Source: Planctomycetota bacterium (GTDB taxonomy: Bacteria; Planctomycetota; MHYJ01; WSZJ01; JACPWG01). From it: a stretch of DNA of 64,000 bases. The position numbers were made by a program, and so were the translations under genes. The notes beneath the pieces were generated by a model. That model was given only the letters and a program-made list of their open reading frames with translations. It had not been told where the DNA came from and searched no databases. The stretch spans positions 1 through 64,000 of the forward strand of contig JACPWG010000008.1 in assembly GCA_016197205.1 (NCBI GenBank). Reading direction: 5' to 3'. Each line of letters opens with the position of its first letter. Position 1 is the first letter of the stretch. This document shows positions 10,212 to 19,043 of this stretch, one piece after another.

Positions 10212-10275
10212 CGGAGGGATCGAACCCCGGGGCGACGAAGGCAGCCTCGAGACCGCTCCCTCACGGTCGCGGTTC
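10212..10275. repeat. Repeat D, copy 1
   Basis: The core CCGCTCCCTCACGGTCGCGG with about 40 bases of looser flank is shared with 12078-12137, 21011-21042 and 28918-28990. Confidence 0.75.
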
Positions 10276-10325
10276 TGTTTTCCCCCGCGGGGCCGCCTCG
10301 CGGGCGGGGCTTGGCAGCGGTCGCC

Positions 10326-12014
10326 TTACTCCGCGAAATGCCACCGTTCGCTGTTCCACGCGACGCCGACGTCGGTCCCGGTCGGACGCCACTCCTTCAG
10401 CTTCTTCCGCGCAACGGTCACGTCGCTCCGGAAATAGAGCGGGATCGCGGGCAGCTCCTCGATCCACAACTCCTGTTCCTGGCGCAGGAGCTTCACCCGT
10501 TCCGCCTCCGCCAGGGTGATCGGCACCAGCCCGTCGAGCCGGTCGATCTCGGGGTTCGTGCAGCCCGGCGTGTTCTGGCCGGTCCACCCGTTCTTCTCCG
10601 TCGGAATGTTCTTCGCCGTCCAGAGCGTCTCCCCGTCCGAAACCGGCGACAGGGTCCAGGCGTACATGGCGAGGTGCTCGAATTTCCGGTATTTCATCGT
10701 CTCGCCGAAGAAGACCTTGGCCTCCTGGTTCTCGATCACCAGCTCGACCCCGACCTCCTTCCAGTTCGCCTGGATGAACTGCTCGATCTGCTCCCGCACG
10801 GCGTTCTGGGCCGTGGTGCGAATGACGAGCTTCAGCTTCTCCCCCGCGGCGTTGTGGCGCCAGCCGTCGGCGGCCTTCTTCCACCCCGCCTCGTCGAGCA
10901 GCGCCTGCGCCTTCGCAGGATCGAAGCCGTACTTCCGGAGATTCGGATGGTGGGCGTAGTGCTTCGGCGGGAGCCAGCCGTCGGCGACGGGCTGCTTCCC
11001 CTCGAAGAAGACGTCGACCAGCTTCTCGCGGTCGATCGCATAGGTGAGCGCCTGGCGGACGCGCTTGTCCTTCACGAGCGGACTGTCCAGGTTGAAGTCG
11101 ATGTGTTCCCAGACGAGGCCGGGCGTGAACAGGGTCTTGAAGCCCGGGGGCGGCTTCTGCTGAAGCTGCAGGCCCAACTCGAACGTGAGCCCCACCGGCG
11201 AGGCGGCGTCGAGCGTGTTGGACAGGATGTTCGCCAGGATCGTGTTCGTGTCGGAGGTGAAGGAGTAGATGATCCGGTCGAATTTCGGGCGTTCACCCCA
11301 GTAGTTGTCGTTCCGTTCGAGCGTGATGGAGCCGCCGCGCGCCCAATCCTTCAGGCGATACGGGCCGTTGCCCACGAGCCGCGCCGCGATGTCCTGCTTC
11401 GCGTACTGGTTCGGGTCCTTTTCGTAGATCGGCCGCTCGAGGTGGCTCGGCAAGCACGCGTGTCCGGTGTCGGCGTAGGCGTAGGGTTCCTTCCAGGTGA
11501 TGACCAGGGTCTTCTTGTCGTCCCCCTTCGCCTCCATGGTCTCGATGCGCCGTTCCTGGTCGCGGCTCACGACGCCGAGGACCCGGTCGTCCATGATGAC
11601 CTTGAACGCGAAAATAAAATCGTCGGCCGTGATCGGGTGCCCGTCCGACCACTTCGCCTCCGGGCGCAAGTGCCAGGTGGTCTCCATCCGCTTGCCGCCG
11701 TCCAGGACCTTCCAGAGGCCGTTCTCGACGGAGGGGAGTTCCAGGGCCAGGAGCGGGCGATTGACCCAGTCGTCGCCGCGGACGCACAGGCCGGCCCAGA
11801 GCGGACCCGGGCGGATCGTGTCCCCCGCGATCTCCGACGAAGCCGACATGTCCATGAGCAACGGGTGCAGGGAGTCCGGCTCCTGCTGAATCGTGATCCG
11901 GAGGGAGCCGCCGTCGCCCGCGGTCAACGCCCGGCCGGCGCCGAGCGCGCCCAGGGCGAGCGCGGCGAGGCCGACGGCCGCGACCAGCGTGCGAAGGGTA
12001 CGGGGTTTCGTCAT
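10326..12014 (-). CDS. oppA: Oligopeptide ABC transporter substrate-binding protein (SBP_bac_5)
   Basis: A 562-residue exported binding protein. It starts MTKPRTLRTLVAAVG with a signal peptide to about residue 30. The family hallmarks are WHLRPEAKWSDGHPITADDF near 140, NDNYWGERPKFDRI near 250, and VRQALTYAIDREKLV near 330. AAAGGAA lies 8 bases upstream of the ATG at 12014. An upstream in-frame extension is only repeat D. It should deliver peptides or similar solutes to the OppB/OppC pair at 6.3-9.4 kb, though a GxxExxY gene and repeats separate them. No ATPase gene is in the window. Confidence 0.93.
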   Translation of the reverse strand: MTKPRTLRTLVAAVGLAALALGALGAGRALTAGDGGSLRITIQQEPDSLHPLLMDMSASSEIAGDTIRPGPLWAGLCVRGDDWVNRPLLALELPSVENGLWKVLDGGKRMETTWHLRPEAKWSDGHPITADDFIFAFKVIMDDRVLGVVSRDQERRIETMEAKGDDKKTLVITWKEPYAYADTGHACLPSHLERPIYEKDPNQYAKQDIAARLVGNGPYRLKDWARGGSITLERNDNYWGERPKFDRIIYSFTSDTNTILANILSNTLDAASPVGLTFELGLQLQQKPPPGFKTLFTPGLVWEHIDFNLDSPLVKDKRVRQALTYAIDREKLVDVFFEGKQPVADGWLPPKHYAHHPNLRKYGFDPAKAQALLDEAGWKKAADGWRHNAAGEKLKLVIRTTAQNAVREQIEQFIQANWKEVGVELVIENQEAKVFFGETMKYRKFEHLAMYAWTLSPVSDGETLWTAKNIPTEKNGWTGQNTPGCTNPEIDRLDGLVPITLAEAERVKLLRQEQELWIEELPAIPLYFRSDVTVARKKLKEWRPTGTDVGVAWNSERWHFAE

Positions 12015-12077
12015 GGGTCGGTTCCTTTCGTCTGAACGGGTGCGAGCCGGGTCTCGGAGCCTTTCGGTGCGGGCGAG

Positions 12078-12137
12078 CGAGGTCGAACCCGGGCCTGCGG
12101 AAGGACGCCTCGAGGCCGCTCCCTCACGGTCGCGGTT
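12078..12137. repeat. Repeat D, copy 2
   Basis: Same orientation as copy 1, sharing GCCTCGAGGCCGCTCCCTC and the following CACGGTCGCGGTTC. It abuts repeat B. Confidence 0.75.
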
Positions 12138-12143
12138 CGGTTT

Positions 12144-12415
12144 CAACAAGCCGAAATGAAGCTAAAATCAATCTCTCCGTGCGTTGCCAGCGATTTTCGC
12201 CGGCAGAGCAGGGTGGACTCAGCGCCCGGCCTCTGCGTCTCCGCGTCTCTGTGTAAACGTCCCGCATTCGACCCACACGGAGGGTCCGAATTTCAAATTG
12301 CAAAAAGTCGAATTTCAAATTTCAAATTTCGCCCGCGGCTGGTTGGGACGCGGAGCCATGATCTAGCCGCTTGCCGCACTCGGTCGCGTTTAGCCTTTTT
12401 TCGGGTCGCTGTTCG
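12144..12415 (+). repeat. Repeat B, copy 1
   Basis: This is about 270 bp running from CAAGCCGAAATGAAGCTAAA through GGCCTCTGCGTCTCCGCGTC and an AT-rich TTTCAAATTTCAAATTT core, to CGGAGCCATGATCTAGCC. It is nearly identical to the copy at 38001 and related to those at 31015, 39131 and 41848. Confidence 0.85.
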
Positions 12416-12494
12416 GTTTCGCTCCGGGCCCGGGGGCCACGGACGCTACAACAACGGCCGCGTTCGATTTCTTTCCGCCCTCGGCCGCGCCGCG

Positions 12495-13766
12495 TTACGT
12501 CTTCAAGCGCGGGTCGATCGCATCCCGCAGGCCCTCGCCCACGAGGTTGTACGCGGTCACGGTCAGGAAGATCGCCAGCCCCGGGTAGATGGCCAGCCAC
12601 CAGTAGCGGTAGTTCTCCCACGCCTCGTGCAGGGCCTCCCCCCACGTGGGCGTGGAGGGGTCCACGCCGAAGCCGAGAAAGGTGAGGCTCGACTCGGCGA
12701 GGATCGCGCCGGCGATGCCGAAGGTCGCCGCGACGAGCGCGGGCGCGACGGCATTCGGCAGGATGTGCCGGAACATGATCCGGAAATCGCTCACGCCGAG
12801 GGCACGCGCGGCCGCGACGTAGTCCTGCTTACGGACTTTCAGGAACTCGCCTCGGATCAGTCGGGCGATGTGCGGCCACCCGGTGAGGCCGATCACGATC
12901 ATGATGAGGAAGATGTTGCGAGGGAGGAAGGCGACGATCGTGATCAGCAGGAAGAAGGTCGGAAAACACAGGAAGACCTCGATGATCCGGCTGACGATGA
13001 GGTCGACGAGGCCGCCGTAGTAGCCGGCGAGCGCGCCCAGCGTGACGCCGATCAGCAGCTCGATCGTCACGGCAACAAGGCCGACCAGGAGGGCGATCTT
13101 CGTGCCGTGAAGGATGCGCGTGAAGAGGTCCCGGCCGACCATGTCGGTCCCCATGCGGTGGACGGGGGACGGCGGCGCCGCGATCACGTCGAGATCGGTG
13201 GCATAGGGTGAATGCCGTATGGGCGCCCAGACCGCGAACTCCCCCTTCGCGGGGTCGAGCTTCTTCGAGAGCCGCGCGTAGTCGGTGATGTCGAGCCGGG
13301 TCTTCGTGACGCCGATGGCCACGCAGACGCCGAGGACGGCGACTCCCCAGAGAATGGCGCCGACGGTGAGCAGCGGCCGGCCGGGCGAACCGCGCGGCGC
13401 GCGGCGCAGAGCACGGGCGAGTTTCCAGAGCAGGACGCCGGCGGCGAGCACGAGGGCGAGGCGTTCCGCCTTTTCGGAAAACTCCCACGCCGGGAACGAG
13501 GTCACGAGCATGGGGACGGCTGCGCCGGCGGGCTTGAGCATGCGCCGCAGGAGGAGCGGGCGGTCGTTCGCAATGTACGAGGAGCCGAGGGCGAGGGCGG
13601 CAAAAAGCAGGACCATCCAGAGACCGACGCGGGCGGGCGTGTTCCGGCGGAACTGCTTGGCGACCGTGGCCCAGTAGGTCTTGTCCACGGTGGCGGCCGT
13701 CGCCTCGGCCTGCACCGGGGGCGAGGCTGAGGAGGCGGGCGGCGAGGCGGCGGCCGATTGCGACAT
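12495..13766 (-). CDS. oppC: Oligopeptide ABC permease, OppC/DppC family, with extra N-terminal helices
   Basis: A 423-residue permease. After an Ala/Pro-rich N-terminus, TM1 lies near 46-66. Two additional hydrophobic segments near 100-117 and 133-153 precede the conserved HRMGTDMVGRDLFTRI block, where ordinary OppC proteins have only a short periplasmic loop. Then come the usual TM helices, the EAA loop (KVRKQDYVAAARALGV), and the tail VGEGLRDAIDPRLKT. It is encoded after oppB of the first set, with a repeat G hairpin between. Confidence 0.91.
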   Translation of the reverse strand: MSQSAAASPPASSASPPVQAEATAATVDKTYWATVAKQFRRNTPARVGLWMVLLFAALALGSSYIANDRPLLLRRMLKPAGAAVPMLVTSFPAWEFSEKAERLALVLAAGVLLWKLARALRRAPRGSPGRPLLTVGAILWGVAVLGVCVAIGVTKTRLDITDYARLSKKLDPAKGEFAVWAPIRHSPYATDLDVIAAPPSPVHRMGTDMVGRDLFTRILHGTKIALLVGLVAVTIELLIGVTLGALAGYYGGLVDLIVSRIIEVFLCFPTFFLLITIVAFLPRNIFLIMIVIGLTGWPHIARLIRGEFLKVRKQDYVAAARALGVSDFRIMFRHILPNAVAPALVAATFGIAGAILAESSLTFLGFGVDPSTPTWGEALHEAWENYRYWWLAIYPGLAIFLTVTAYNLVGEGLRDAIDPRLKT

Positions 13767-13821
13767 GAGGGGCGGTCCACTTCACCGAAAAGTCAGTGTT
13801 CGCGAATGTTTGAAGACTTTT

Positions 13822-13888
13822 TTTTACCGCAGAGACGCTGAGACGCTGAGGATTTCCGATCCACCGAACCTCCTCAGCGCCTCCGCGG
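13822..13888. repeat. Repeat G, copy 1 (imperfect hairpin)
   Basis: The arms ACCGCAGAGACGCTGAG and CTCAGCGCCTCCGCGG face each other across about 30 bases, preceded by a T-run. It lies between oppB and oppC. A similar element is at 59919-59990. Confidence 0.6.
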
Positions 13889-13923
13889 CTCCGTCGGGCC
13901 CTTCTCAGGCCTCCCGGTTTCCA

Positions 13924-15000
13924 CTAGTCGAACGAGATCCGCGGATCGACCAGCGAGTACAGGAAGTCGGAGAGGAGCACGCCGAGCAGCGTGAGCGTCG
14001 CGGAGATCACGGCGACACCCATGATCACGGGGTAGTCGCGGCTGAGCACGGCCTCGAAGGAGAGCCGCCCCATGCCGGGGACGTTGAAGATGGACTCCAC
14101 GATGATGCTCCCGCCGATGAGCGCCGGCAGGATCCCGCCGAGGAGTGTGAGGATCGGGATGAGCGAGTTCCGCAGGGCATGCTTGAAGATCACCAGCCTC
14201 TCGGCGAGCCCCTTGGCGCGGGCGGTCCGGATGTAGTCCTGGCGGATCACTTCGAGCATCCCGGTGCGGGCGTAGCGGGAGAGGCCGGCGAAGGCCGCGT
14301 AGGTCAGGCACGTCACCGGGAGGACGAGGTGGTGCGCCCGGTCCAGGACGCGCCCCGAGAAGCTCAGGCTGTCATAGCCGGCCGACTTCAGGCCGTACGT
14401 CGGGAACCAGTTCAGGAAGTCGCCTCCGCCCAGGAAGACGATCAGCAGCATCGCGAGCCAGAAATTCGGGATCGAGTAGAGCACGAAGAGCCCGACGGTC
14501 GAGACGCGATCGAACCACGAATTCTGCCGCACCGCTCCGTAGACGCCGACCGGGATCGAGATGAGGTAGACGAGGGTGATCGAAAGCAGCGCGAGCGTGA
14601 TGGAGACGGGGAGCCGGCCCAGGACCTTGCGGATCACCGGCTCATGGTCCCCCTCGAACGACCGGTCGAAGTCGAGAAAGACGACCGGGCCGAGCGAGAG
14701 CCCCGTGACCTTCGCGGGGTCGTGGTCCGCACGGAACCAGGACGCGTCCCAGTGGACCAGGCGGCCCATCCAGGACCAGAATTGCGTGGCGATCGGCCGG
14801 TCGAGACCGAGGAGCTGCTTCTTCGCCGCGAGCACGCTCTGCATCTGCTCGCTCATCCCCTGGTTGCCCCCCTCCCCGCCGAAGGCCGCCATCGAGGCCG
14901 GATCCCCGGGCGCGAGACGGATGATGGAGAACGTGACGACGAAAATGAGGAGTAGCGTAGGAAGCATGGAGAGGACGCGGCGAAGCAGGTAGGCGCGCAT
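13924..15000 (-). CDS. oppB: Oligopeptide ABC permease, OppB/DppB family
   Basis: A 358-residue permease. It begins MRAYLLRRVLSMLPTLLL and has six TM helices, the EAA loop around EVIRQDYIRTARAKGL, and the tail FLYSLVDPRISFD. It is slightly long through a periplasmic loop after TM1 (about residues 30-120). It starts 13 bases after the binding-protein stop, so the two are co-transcribed. Confidence 0.94.
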   Translation of the reverse strand: MRAYLLRRVLSMLPTLLLIFVVTFSIIRLAPGDPASMAAFGGEGGNQGMSEQMQSVLAAKKQLLGLDRPIATQFWSWMGRLVHWDASWFRADHDPAKVTGLSLGPVVFLDFDRSFEGDHEPVIRKVLGRLPVSITLALLSITLVYLISIPVGVYGAVRQNSWFDRVSTVGLFVLYSIPNFWLAMLLIVFLGGGDFLNWFPTYGLKSAGYDSLSFSGRVLDRAHHLVLPVTCLTYAAFAGLSRYARTGMLEVIRQDYIRTARAKGLAERLVIFKHALRNSLIPILTLLGGILPALIGGSIIVESIFNVPGMGRLSFEAVLSRDYPVIMGVAVISATLTLLGVLLSDFLYSLVDPRISFD

Positions 15001-15013
15001 GCAGGAGGGTCCG

Positions 15014-16708
15014 CTACTCTTTGTATTTCTGGACGGCCGAAGGCACCCACCACGAGTTCCCCGGTTCGTATTCCTTCACTCCGTAGCGGTAGAAATCGAA
15101 CACCCCCACGTTGCGGAAGCGCTGGTGGACCGCCAGGAGGTCGTACTGGGAGAGGAGGAAGGTGTAGGGCTGCTCGTCGTGCAGGATCCCGTGGAGGCGG
15201 CGGTACATCGCGTTCCGCTTATCCTCGTCGAACTCGAGGCGCGCCTTCTCGATGATGTCGTCCACTTCCTTGTTCCGGAACTCGATCCGGTTCGATCCGT
15301 GGTCCACGTCGGCCTGCGACGAGTGCCAGATCTGGTACGGGTCCTGCCGGTAGCCCATCGACCAGGACAGGAAGCACGCGTCGAAGCGCTTGGCATTCAG
15401 GTTCTCGATGAAGACCGCCCACTCCGCCGGCTTGATCGTCACGTCGATCCCGCTCTTCCGGAACTGCTCCTTCACCACGGTCGCGATCTTCTCGCCCACC
15501 ACGCTCTTCGCGGGCAGATTCAGCTCGAACCGGAAGGCCACGCCGTCCTTGTCAAGCACGCCATCCCCGTCGGTGTCGGTCCAGCCCGCCTCCTCCAGCA
15601 GCTTTTCCGCGCGCTCCGGATCGAACGGCCACGGCTTGATCGCGGCGTCGTTGGCGGCGGTCTTCAGGAAAAACGGCCCGGTCGCGACCTCGGCCAACCC
15701 GAAGAAGATCTTGTCGACCATCTTCTGCCGGTCGACCAGCATCGTCAGGGCCTGCCGCACGCGCTTGTCCTTGAAGAACGGCCGCGCCTGGTTCCAGCCG
15801 AGATACGTGTAGCTCGGGACCAGGTACTTCTGCTTGGCGAAACTCCCCTTGAATTTGTCCGTGTCCGTTTGGTTTTGCCATTGGTCGGGCAGGAGGTTCA
15901 TCCGGTCGGCGCTTCCCTGGAGCAGGACCTGGAAGGCGACCGTGCCGTCCGGGATGAACTTGAAAACGATCCGCTGGAGGTGCGCCTTCTCCCCCCAGAA
16001 GTCCTCGTTGCGGACGATGGCGATCTCGTCGGGAGACTTCCAGTGGAGGAACTTGTACGCGCCGGTCCCGATCGGGGCGCGGTTGTTCTTGTGGGTGTTG
16101 AACTCCTCTCCCTTGGTGAACGCAAAGACGTGCTTCGGCAGCACCGCGAAACCGCCAAGGAAGTCCAGCATCTGGAAGTAGGGCTTCGAGCAGAGGAACT
16201 GAACCGTGAAGTCGTCGAGCTTCTTCGCCTCCTTCACGTCGAGGTAGTAGTTCCGCAGGTTGCCGCACTGCACTTCGGGGTTCATGAGGGCGTTGAACGA
16301 GAAGACCACGTCCTCCGCGGTCATGGGCCGGCCGTCGTGGAACCGCACGTCCTTGCGCAGGTGGAAGGTGTAGGTGAGGTGGTCGTCGGAGACCTCCCAC
16401 CTTTCGGCGAGCCAGGGCCTGGGGTTGTAGGTTCGCGGGTCGAGGTCGAGGAGGGAGTCGTACACGTTCGCGTTGATCATGGTCTCGTACGAGTCCGTCG
16501 CCGTGAACGGATTCAACGTCCCCGGTTCGATCAGGCGCCGCACGAGCCAGTCCCCGGGTACGGGCTTCTCAGCGACGTCTTCGGCGAAACCGCGTCCGCA
16601 GAGGCCGGCCGCGAGGGCGAAGACGACCACGGCCGGAAGGACGAATGCCGCGACGCGGCAGGCGCAAGGGCGAGCGTGGACGCGCACAAGGGAGCGGGAG
16701 GGGGACAT
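15014..16708 (-). CDS. oppA: Oligopeptide ABC transporter substrate-binding protein (SBP_bac_5)
   Basis: A 564-residue exported binding protein. AAGGAG is 8 bases before the ATG at 16708. The N-terminus MSPSRSLVRVHARP leads into a signal peptide that ends near GRGFAED. Family blocks are LVRRLIEPGTLNPF, FHLRKDVRFHDGRPMTAEDV and VRQALTMLVDRQKMV. A DTDGDGVLDKDG loop near residue 350 resembles a calcium-binding loop and recurs in many members of this family. It is the first gene of an oppA-oppB-oppC operon driven by a strong promoter. Confidence 0.95.
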   Translation of the reverse strand: MSPSRSLVRVHARPCACRVAAFVLPAVVVFALAAGLCGRGFAEDVAEKPVPGDWLVRRLIEPGTLNPFTATDSYETMINANVYDSLLDLDPRTYNPRPWLAERWEVSDDHLTYTFHLRKDVRFHDGRPMTAEDVVFSFNALMNPEVQCGNLRNYYLDVKEAKKLDDFTVQFLCSKPYFQMLDFLGGFAVLPKHVFAFTKGEEFNTHKNNRAPIGTGAYKFLHWKSPDEIAIVRNEDFWGEKAHLQRIVFKFIPDGTVAFQVLLQGSADRMNLLPDQWQNQTDTDKFKGSFAKQKYLVPSYTYLGWNQARPFFKDKRVRQALTMLVDRQKMVDKIFFGLAEVATGPFFLKTAANDAAIKPWPFDPERAEKLLEEAGWTDTDGDGVLDKDGVAFRFELNLPAKSVVGEKIATVVKEQFRKSGIDVTIKPAEWAVFIENLNAKRFDACFLSWSMGYRQDPYQIWHSSQADVDHGSNRIEFRNKEVDDIIEKARLEFDEDKRNAMYRRLHGILHDEQPYTFLLSQYDLLAVHQRFRNVGVFDFYRYGVKEYEPGNSWWVPSAVQKYKE

Positions 16709-16812
16709 CGAGAGTCTCCTTTGCGGGGACGGGCGGAGTCGCCACGGGGAAGGCGCGTGCACTCGGGGAGAAGGGGTCGGATCGCGTGGGGCCCTGCCCG
16801 GGGAGAGGCGGA

Positions 16813-16841
16813 TTCTAGGCCGCCCCTCCCGGGGTGTCAAG
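16813..16841 (-). promoter_or_regulatory. Near-consensus sigma-70 promoter of the oppABC operon
   Basis: On the minus strand, a perfect TTGACA (16836-16841) and TAGAAT (16813-16818) are separated by 17 bases. It lies about 105 bases before the oppA start, divergent from the response-regulator gene. Confidence 0.8.
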
Positions 16842-16883
16842 GAAAAGGCCTTGGGGAATCTCGGTTCCGCCCCGGAATTGTCC

Positions 16884-16911
16884 TTCCTTTTGTGTGGAAT
16901 GTTTGTATGAT
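16884..16911 (+). promoter_or_regulatory. Possible promoter for the HD-GYP response regulator
   Basis: A good TATGAT (16906-16911) is preceded at 16 bases by a weak TTCCTT (16884-16889). It lies about 60 bases before the ATG. Confidence 0.4.
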
Positions 16912-16973
16912 GCAATCCGCCGAACGCACGGAGAGGGGGCGTGAAGCCTCTCCGGACCCGCGGGAGCTTGACC

Positions 16974-18146
16974 ATGGCCCATGCGAAGGCCACGATCCTC
17001 GTCGTCGACGACAGCGAGAGCAACCGGAGCCTGATGCGGGCGATGCTCGCGGCCGGCGGTTTTGAGATCCTCCAGGCCCGCGACGGGATGGAGGCCATCC
17101 AACTCACGCTGCAGGCCTACCCCGACCTCATCCTCCTCGACGCCATGATGCCCACGCTCGACGGGTTCCAGACCTGCCGGGCCCTGCGCGAAGACCCCCG
17201 CACCCACCTCCTCCCGATCATCATGGTCACCGCCCTCGAACGCATGGAAGACAAGCTCCAGGCCTTCGACGCCGGCGCGGACGACTTCGTGCCGAAGCCC
17301 GTCAACCCGACCGAGCTGATGGCGCGCGTGCGCTCCCACCTCCGCATCAAGCGGCTCACCGACAACCTGGAGTCGGCCGAGAACGTCCTCTTCTCCCTGG
17401 CGCGCGCCGTCGAGGCCAAAGACTCGTATACGGAAGGGCACGTCGAGCGCGTGTCGAACTACTCGACCGCCATCGCACGCGCCCTGGGCCTGCCCGAGGA
17501 CGAAGTGGACATCGTGAGGAAGGGGGGCATCCTCCACGACATCGGCAAGATCGGGATCCGCGACGACGTCCTCAACAAGCCGGGCAAGCTCACGAACGCG
17601 GAGTTCTCGATTATCGTCCAGCACACGGTGATCGGGGAGGACATCTGCCGGCCGCTCCGCTCGATTCGGCAGCTCCTCTCCATCATCCGGCACCACCACG
17701 AGCGGCTGGACGGCTCGGGCTACCCGGACCACTTGAAGGGGGAGGAGATCTCGGTCGGGGCGCGCATCGTCGCGGTCGCGGACTGCTACGACGCCATGAC
17801 GACCAACCGCCCGTACCGGCGCGCCATGTCGCCGGCCGAGGCGCTGGACGTGCTCACGCGCGGGCTCGAAAAGAACTGGTGGGACCGAAGCGTGGTGGAA
17901 CGGCTCGTCGCGCTGGTCAACGGGCACCACCTGCCCGATCCGCCGTCCGCCACCCGGGTCGGCACGGCGCGGATCGGGACCGGCGCGGGACTCGCGGCGG
18001 GCGGTGCCGGAAACGGGAGCTCCGAGAGCGGCGCCTCGATGGTGCCGGCGGCGGCGGCGGCGGCTGCAGCGGCGGCGGCGCGGGGCGCGGACAAGCATCG
18101 GGGCAACGGCGACGCCGCAGGCAACGGACTCGCAACCGGGGCATGA
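16974..18146 (+). CDS. Response regulator with HD-GYP cyclic-di-GMP phosphodiesterase domain (RpfG type)
   Basis: A 390-residue protein. The receiver domain spans residues 5-125 with acidic D12/D13, phospho-acceptor D56 and K108. The HD-GYP domain spans about 140-315 with HD at 188-189 and HHERLDGSGYP at 241-251, all catalytic residues intact. It should hydrolyse cyclic di-GMP on phosphorylation of D56. No cognate kinase is adjacent. The last 70 residues are a Gly/Ala-rich tail with a poly-alanine run, outside any domain. The ATG at 16974 is chosen because the receiver fold begins there. Confidence 0.94.
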   Translation: MAHAKATILVVDDSESNRSLMRAMLAAGGFEILQARDGMEAIQLTLQAYPDLILLDAMMPTLDGFQTCRALREDPRTHLLPIIMVTALERMEDKLQAFDAGADDFVPKPVNPTELMARVRSHLRIKRLTDNLESAENVLFSLARAVEAKDSYTEGHVERVSNYSTAIARALGLPEDEVDIVRKGGILHDIGKIGIRDDVLNKPGKLTNAEFSIIVQHTVIGEDICRPLRSIRQLLSIIRHHHERLDGSGYPDHLKGEEISVGARIVAVADCYDAMTTNRPYRRAMSPAEALDVLTRGLEKNWWDRSVVERLVALVNGHHLPDPPSATRVGTARIGTGAGLAAGGAGNGSSESGASMVPAAAAAAAAAAARGADKHRGNGDAAGNGLATGA

Positions 18147-18149
18147 AAG

Positions 18150-18158
18150 TGGTACAAT
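18150..18158 (+). promoter_or_regulatory. Possible extended -10 promoter for the small lipoprotein
   Basis: TGGTACAAT at the end of the HD-GYP gene fits an extended -10 box without a clear -35. It lies about 70 bases before the lipoprotein ATG. Confidence 0.35.
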
Positions 18159-18226
18159 CATGCCACGAAGCGGCGCCGTCGGCGTCGCGCCCCAGGGGGT
18201 CCACGCAGACAGTGGATGGAATCACC

Positions 18227-18595
18227 ATGCGCTCACCTTCCGCACGCCCGCTCTGGCCGCTCTCCGCGGTCGCGCTGCTTCTCGCATGCACCGCCCTGAC
18301 CGGGTGCCAAACCGCGCCCTTGCCGCCGATCGTGACCCTGCCCGAGATCGTCGCCTGGTCCCAAGCCAAGGTCCCGGACCAGGAGATCATGCGCCGGGTC
18401 TCGGCGTCCCGTACGCGCTTCTACCTCAAGTCGCCCGACCTCCAGTACCTCCGCGACAACGGCGTCGGCCCGCTCGTGATCGACTACATGATCGCCACGG
18501 CCTGGACGCCGGAGCGGGTCTACTACGGTTACCCGTACGAACCGGACTTCCACTGGCGCGTGGGGTTTTTCTTCGGCCATCGCCATTGCTACTGA
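18227..18595 (+). CDS. Small lipoprotein of unknown function
   Basis: A 122-residue protein. The N-terminus MRSPSARPLWPLSAV leads to a hydrophobic core and the lipobox LTGC (Cys24). The mature part has a helical stretch with VPDQEIMRRV and YLRDNGVGPLVIDYMI, like short planctomycete lipoproteins that share an IxxWSxAxVxDxxII pattern. It ends in an aromatic, His-rich tail (WRVGFFFGHRHCY). It lies four bases before the Rieske gene, so it may belong to the same transcript. The function is not recognised. Confidence 0.75.
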   Translation: MRSPSARPLWPLSAVALLLACTALTGCQTAPLPPIVTLPEIVAWSQAKVPDQEIMRRVSASRTRFYLKSPDLQYLRDNGVGPLVIDYMIATAWTPERVYYGYPYEPDFHWRVGFFFGHRHCY

Positions 18596-18599
18596 GCGC

Positions 18600-19043
18600 G
18601 TGACTCCGACCGCACCCGAACCCGCCCTCCCACGTCGCGACTTCCTCGACCGCCTGTTCGCGGGCTCGGTGGCGGCGACCCTGGCCGGCGGCCTCGCCCC
18701 GGTCGCCGCCTACCTGTGGGGGCCCGAGGAAGGAGACCTCGGCCCGACTCGGCTCGAGCTGTGCCCGGCCCATCAGCTCCCACGCGGCAAGGCCCGGATG
18801 GCCGTCTATCGAGGACGGCCCATTCTCGTCCTTCACGGCCCCGACGGACTCGTGGCCGTCTCCGCGATCTGCACCCACCTCGGCTGCCTCGTGCGGTGGA
18901 GCGACAAGGACGGGGAAATCCGCTGTCCCTGTCACGGCGGCCGCTTTGACGCCGCGGGCAAGGTCCTCGGCGGTCCCGTCGCCGGCCCTCTCGCGCCCGT
19001 CCCCGTCCGCGAGGAAGGCGGCCTGATCGTCATCGGGGGATGA
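18600..19043 (+). CDS. Rieske [2Fe-2S] protein of a cytochrome bc-type complex
   Basis: A 147-residue protein with a GTG start. A Tat-like signal anchor (PRRDFLDRLF, then a hydrophobic helix to about residue 40) precedes the Rieske fold. The ligands are all present: CTHLGC at 91-96 and CPCHGG at 109-114, giving C91/H93 and C109/H112 plus the C96-C111 disulfide. It should carry electrons from quinol at cytochrome b to an acceptor outside the membrane. Its stop overlaps the cytochrome b start by four bases. Confidence 0.94.
   Translation: MTPTAPEPALPRRDFLDRLFAGSVAATLAGGLAPVAAYLWGPEEGDLGPTRLELCPAHQLPRGKARMAVYRGRPILVLHGPDGLVAVSAICTHLGCLVRWSDKDGEIRCPCHGGRFDAAGKVLGGPVAGPLAPVPVREEGGLIVIGG

Noticed and set aside
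12015..12149. N-terminal extension of the oppA frame
   Set aside because: It is repeat D and its flank, with no ribosome site. The signal peptide and AAAGGAA support the start at 12014.
15550..15600. Dockerin or EF-hand domain in the oppA product at 15014
   Set aside because: Only one short DTDGDG loop is present, and it is common in this binding-protein family rather than a separate domain.
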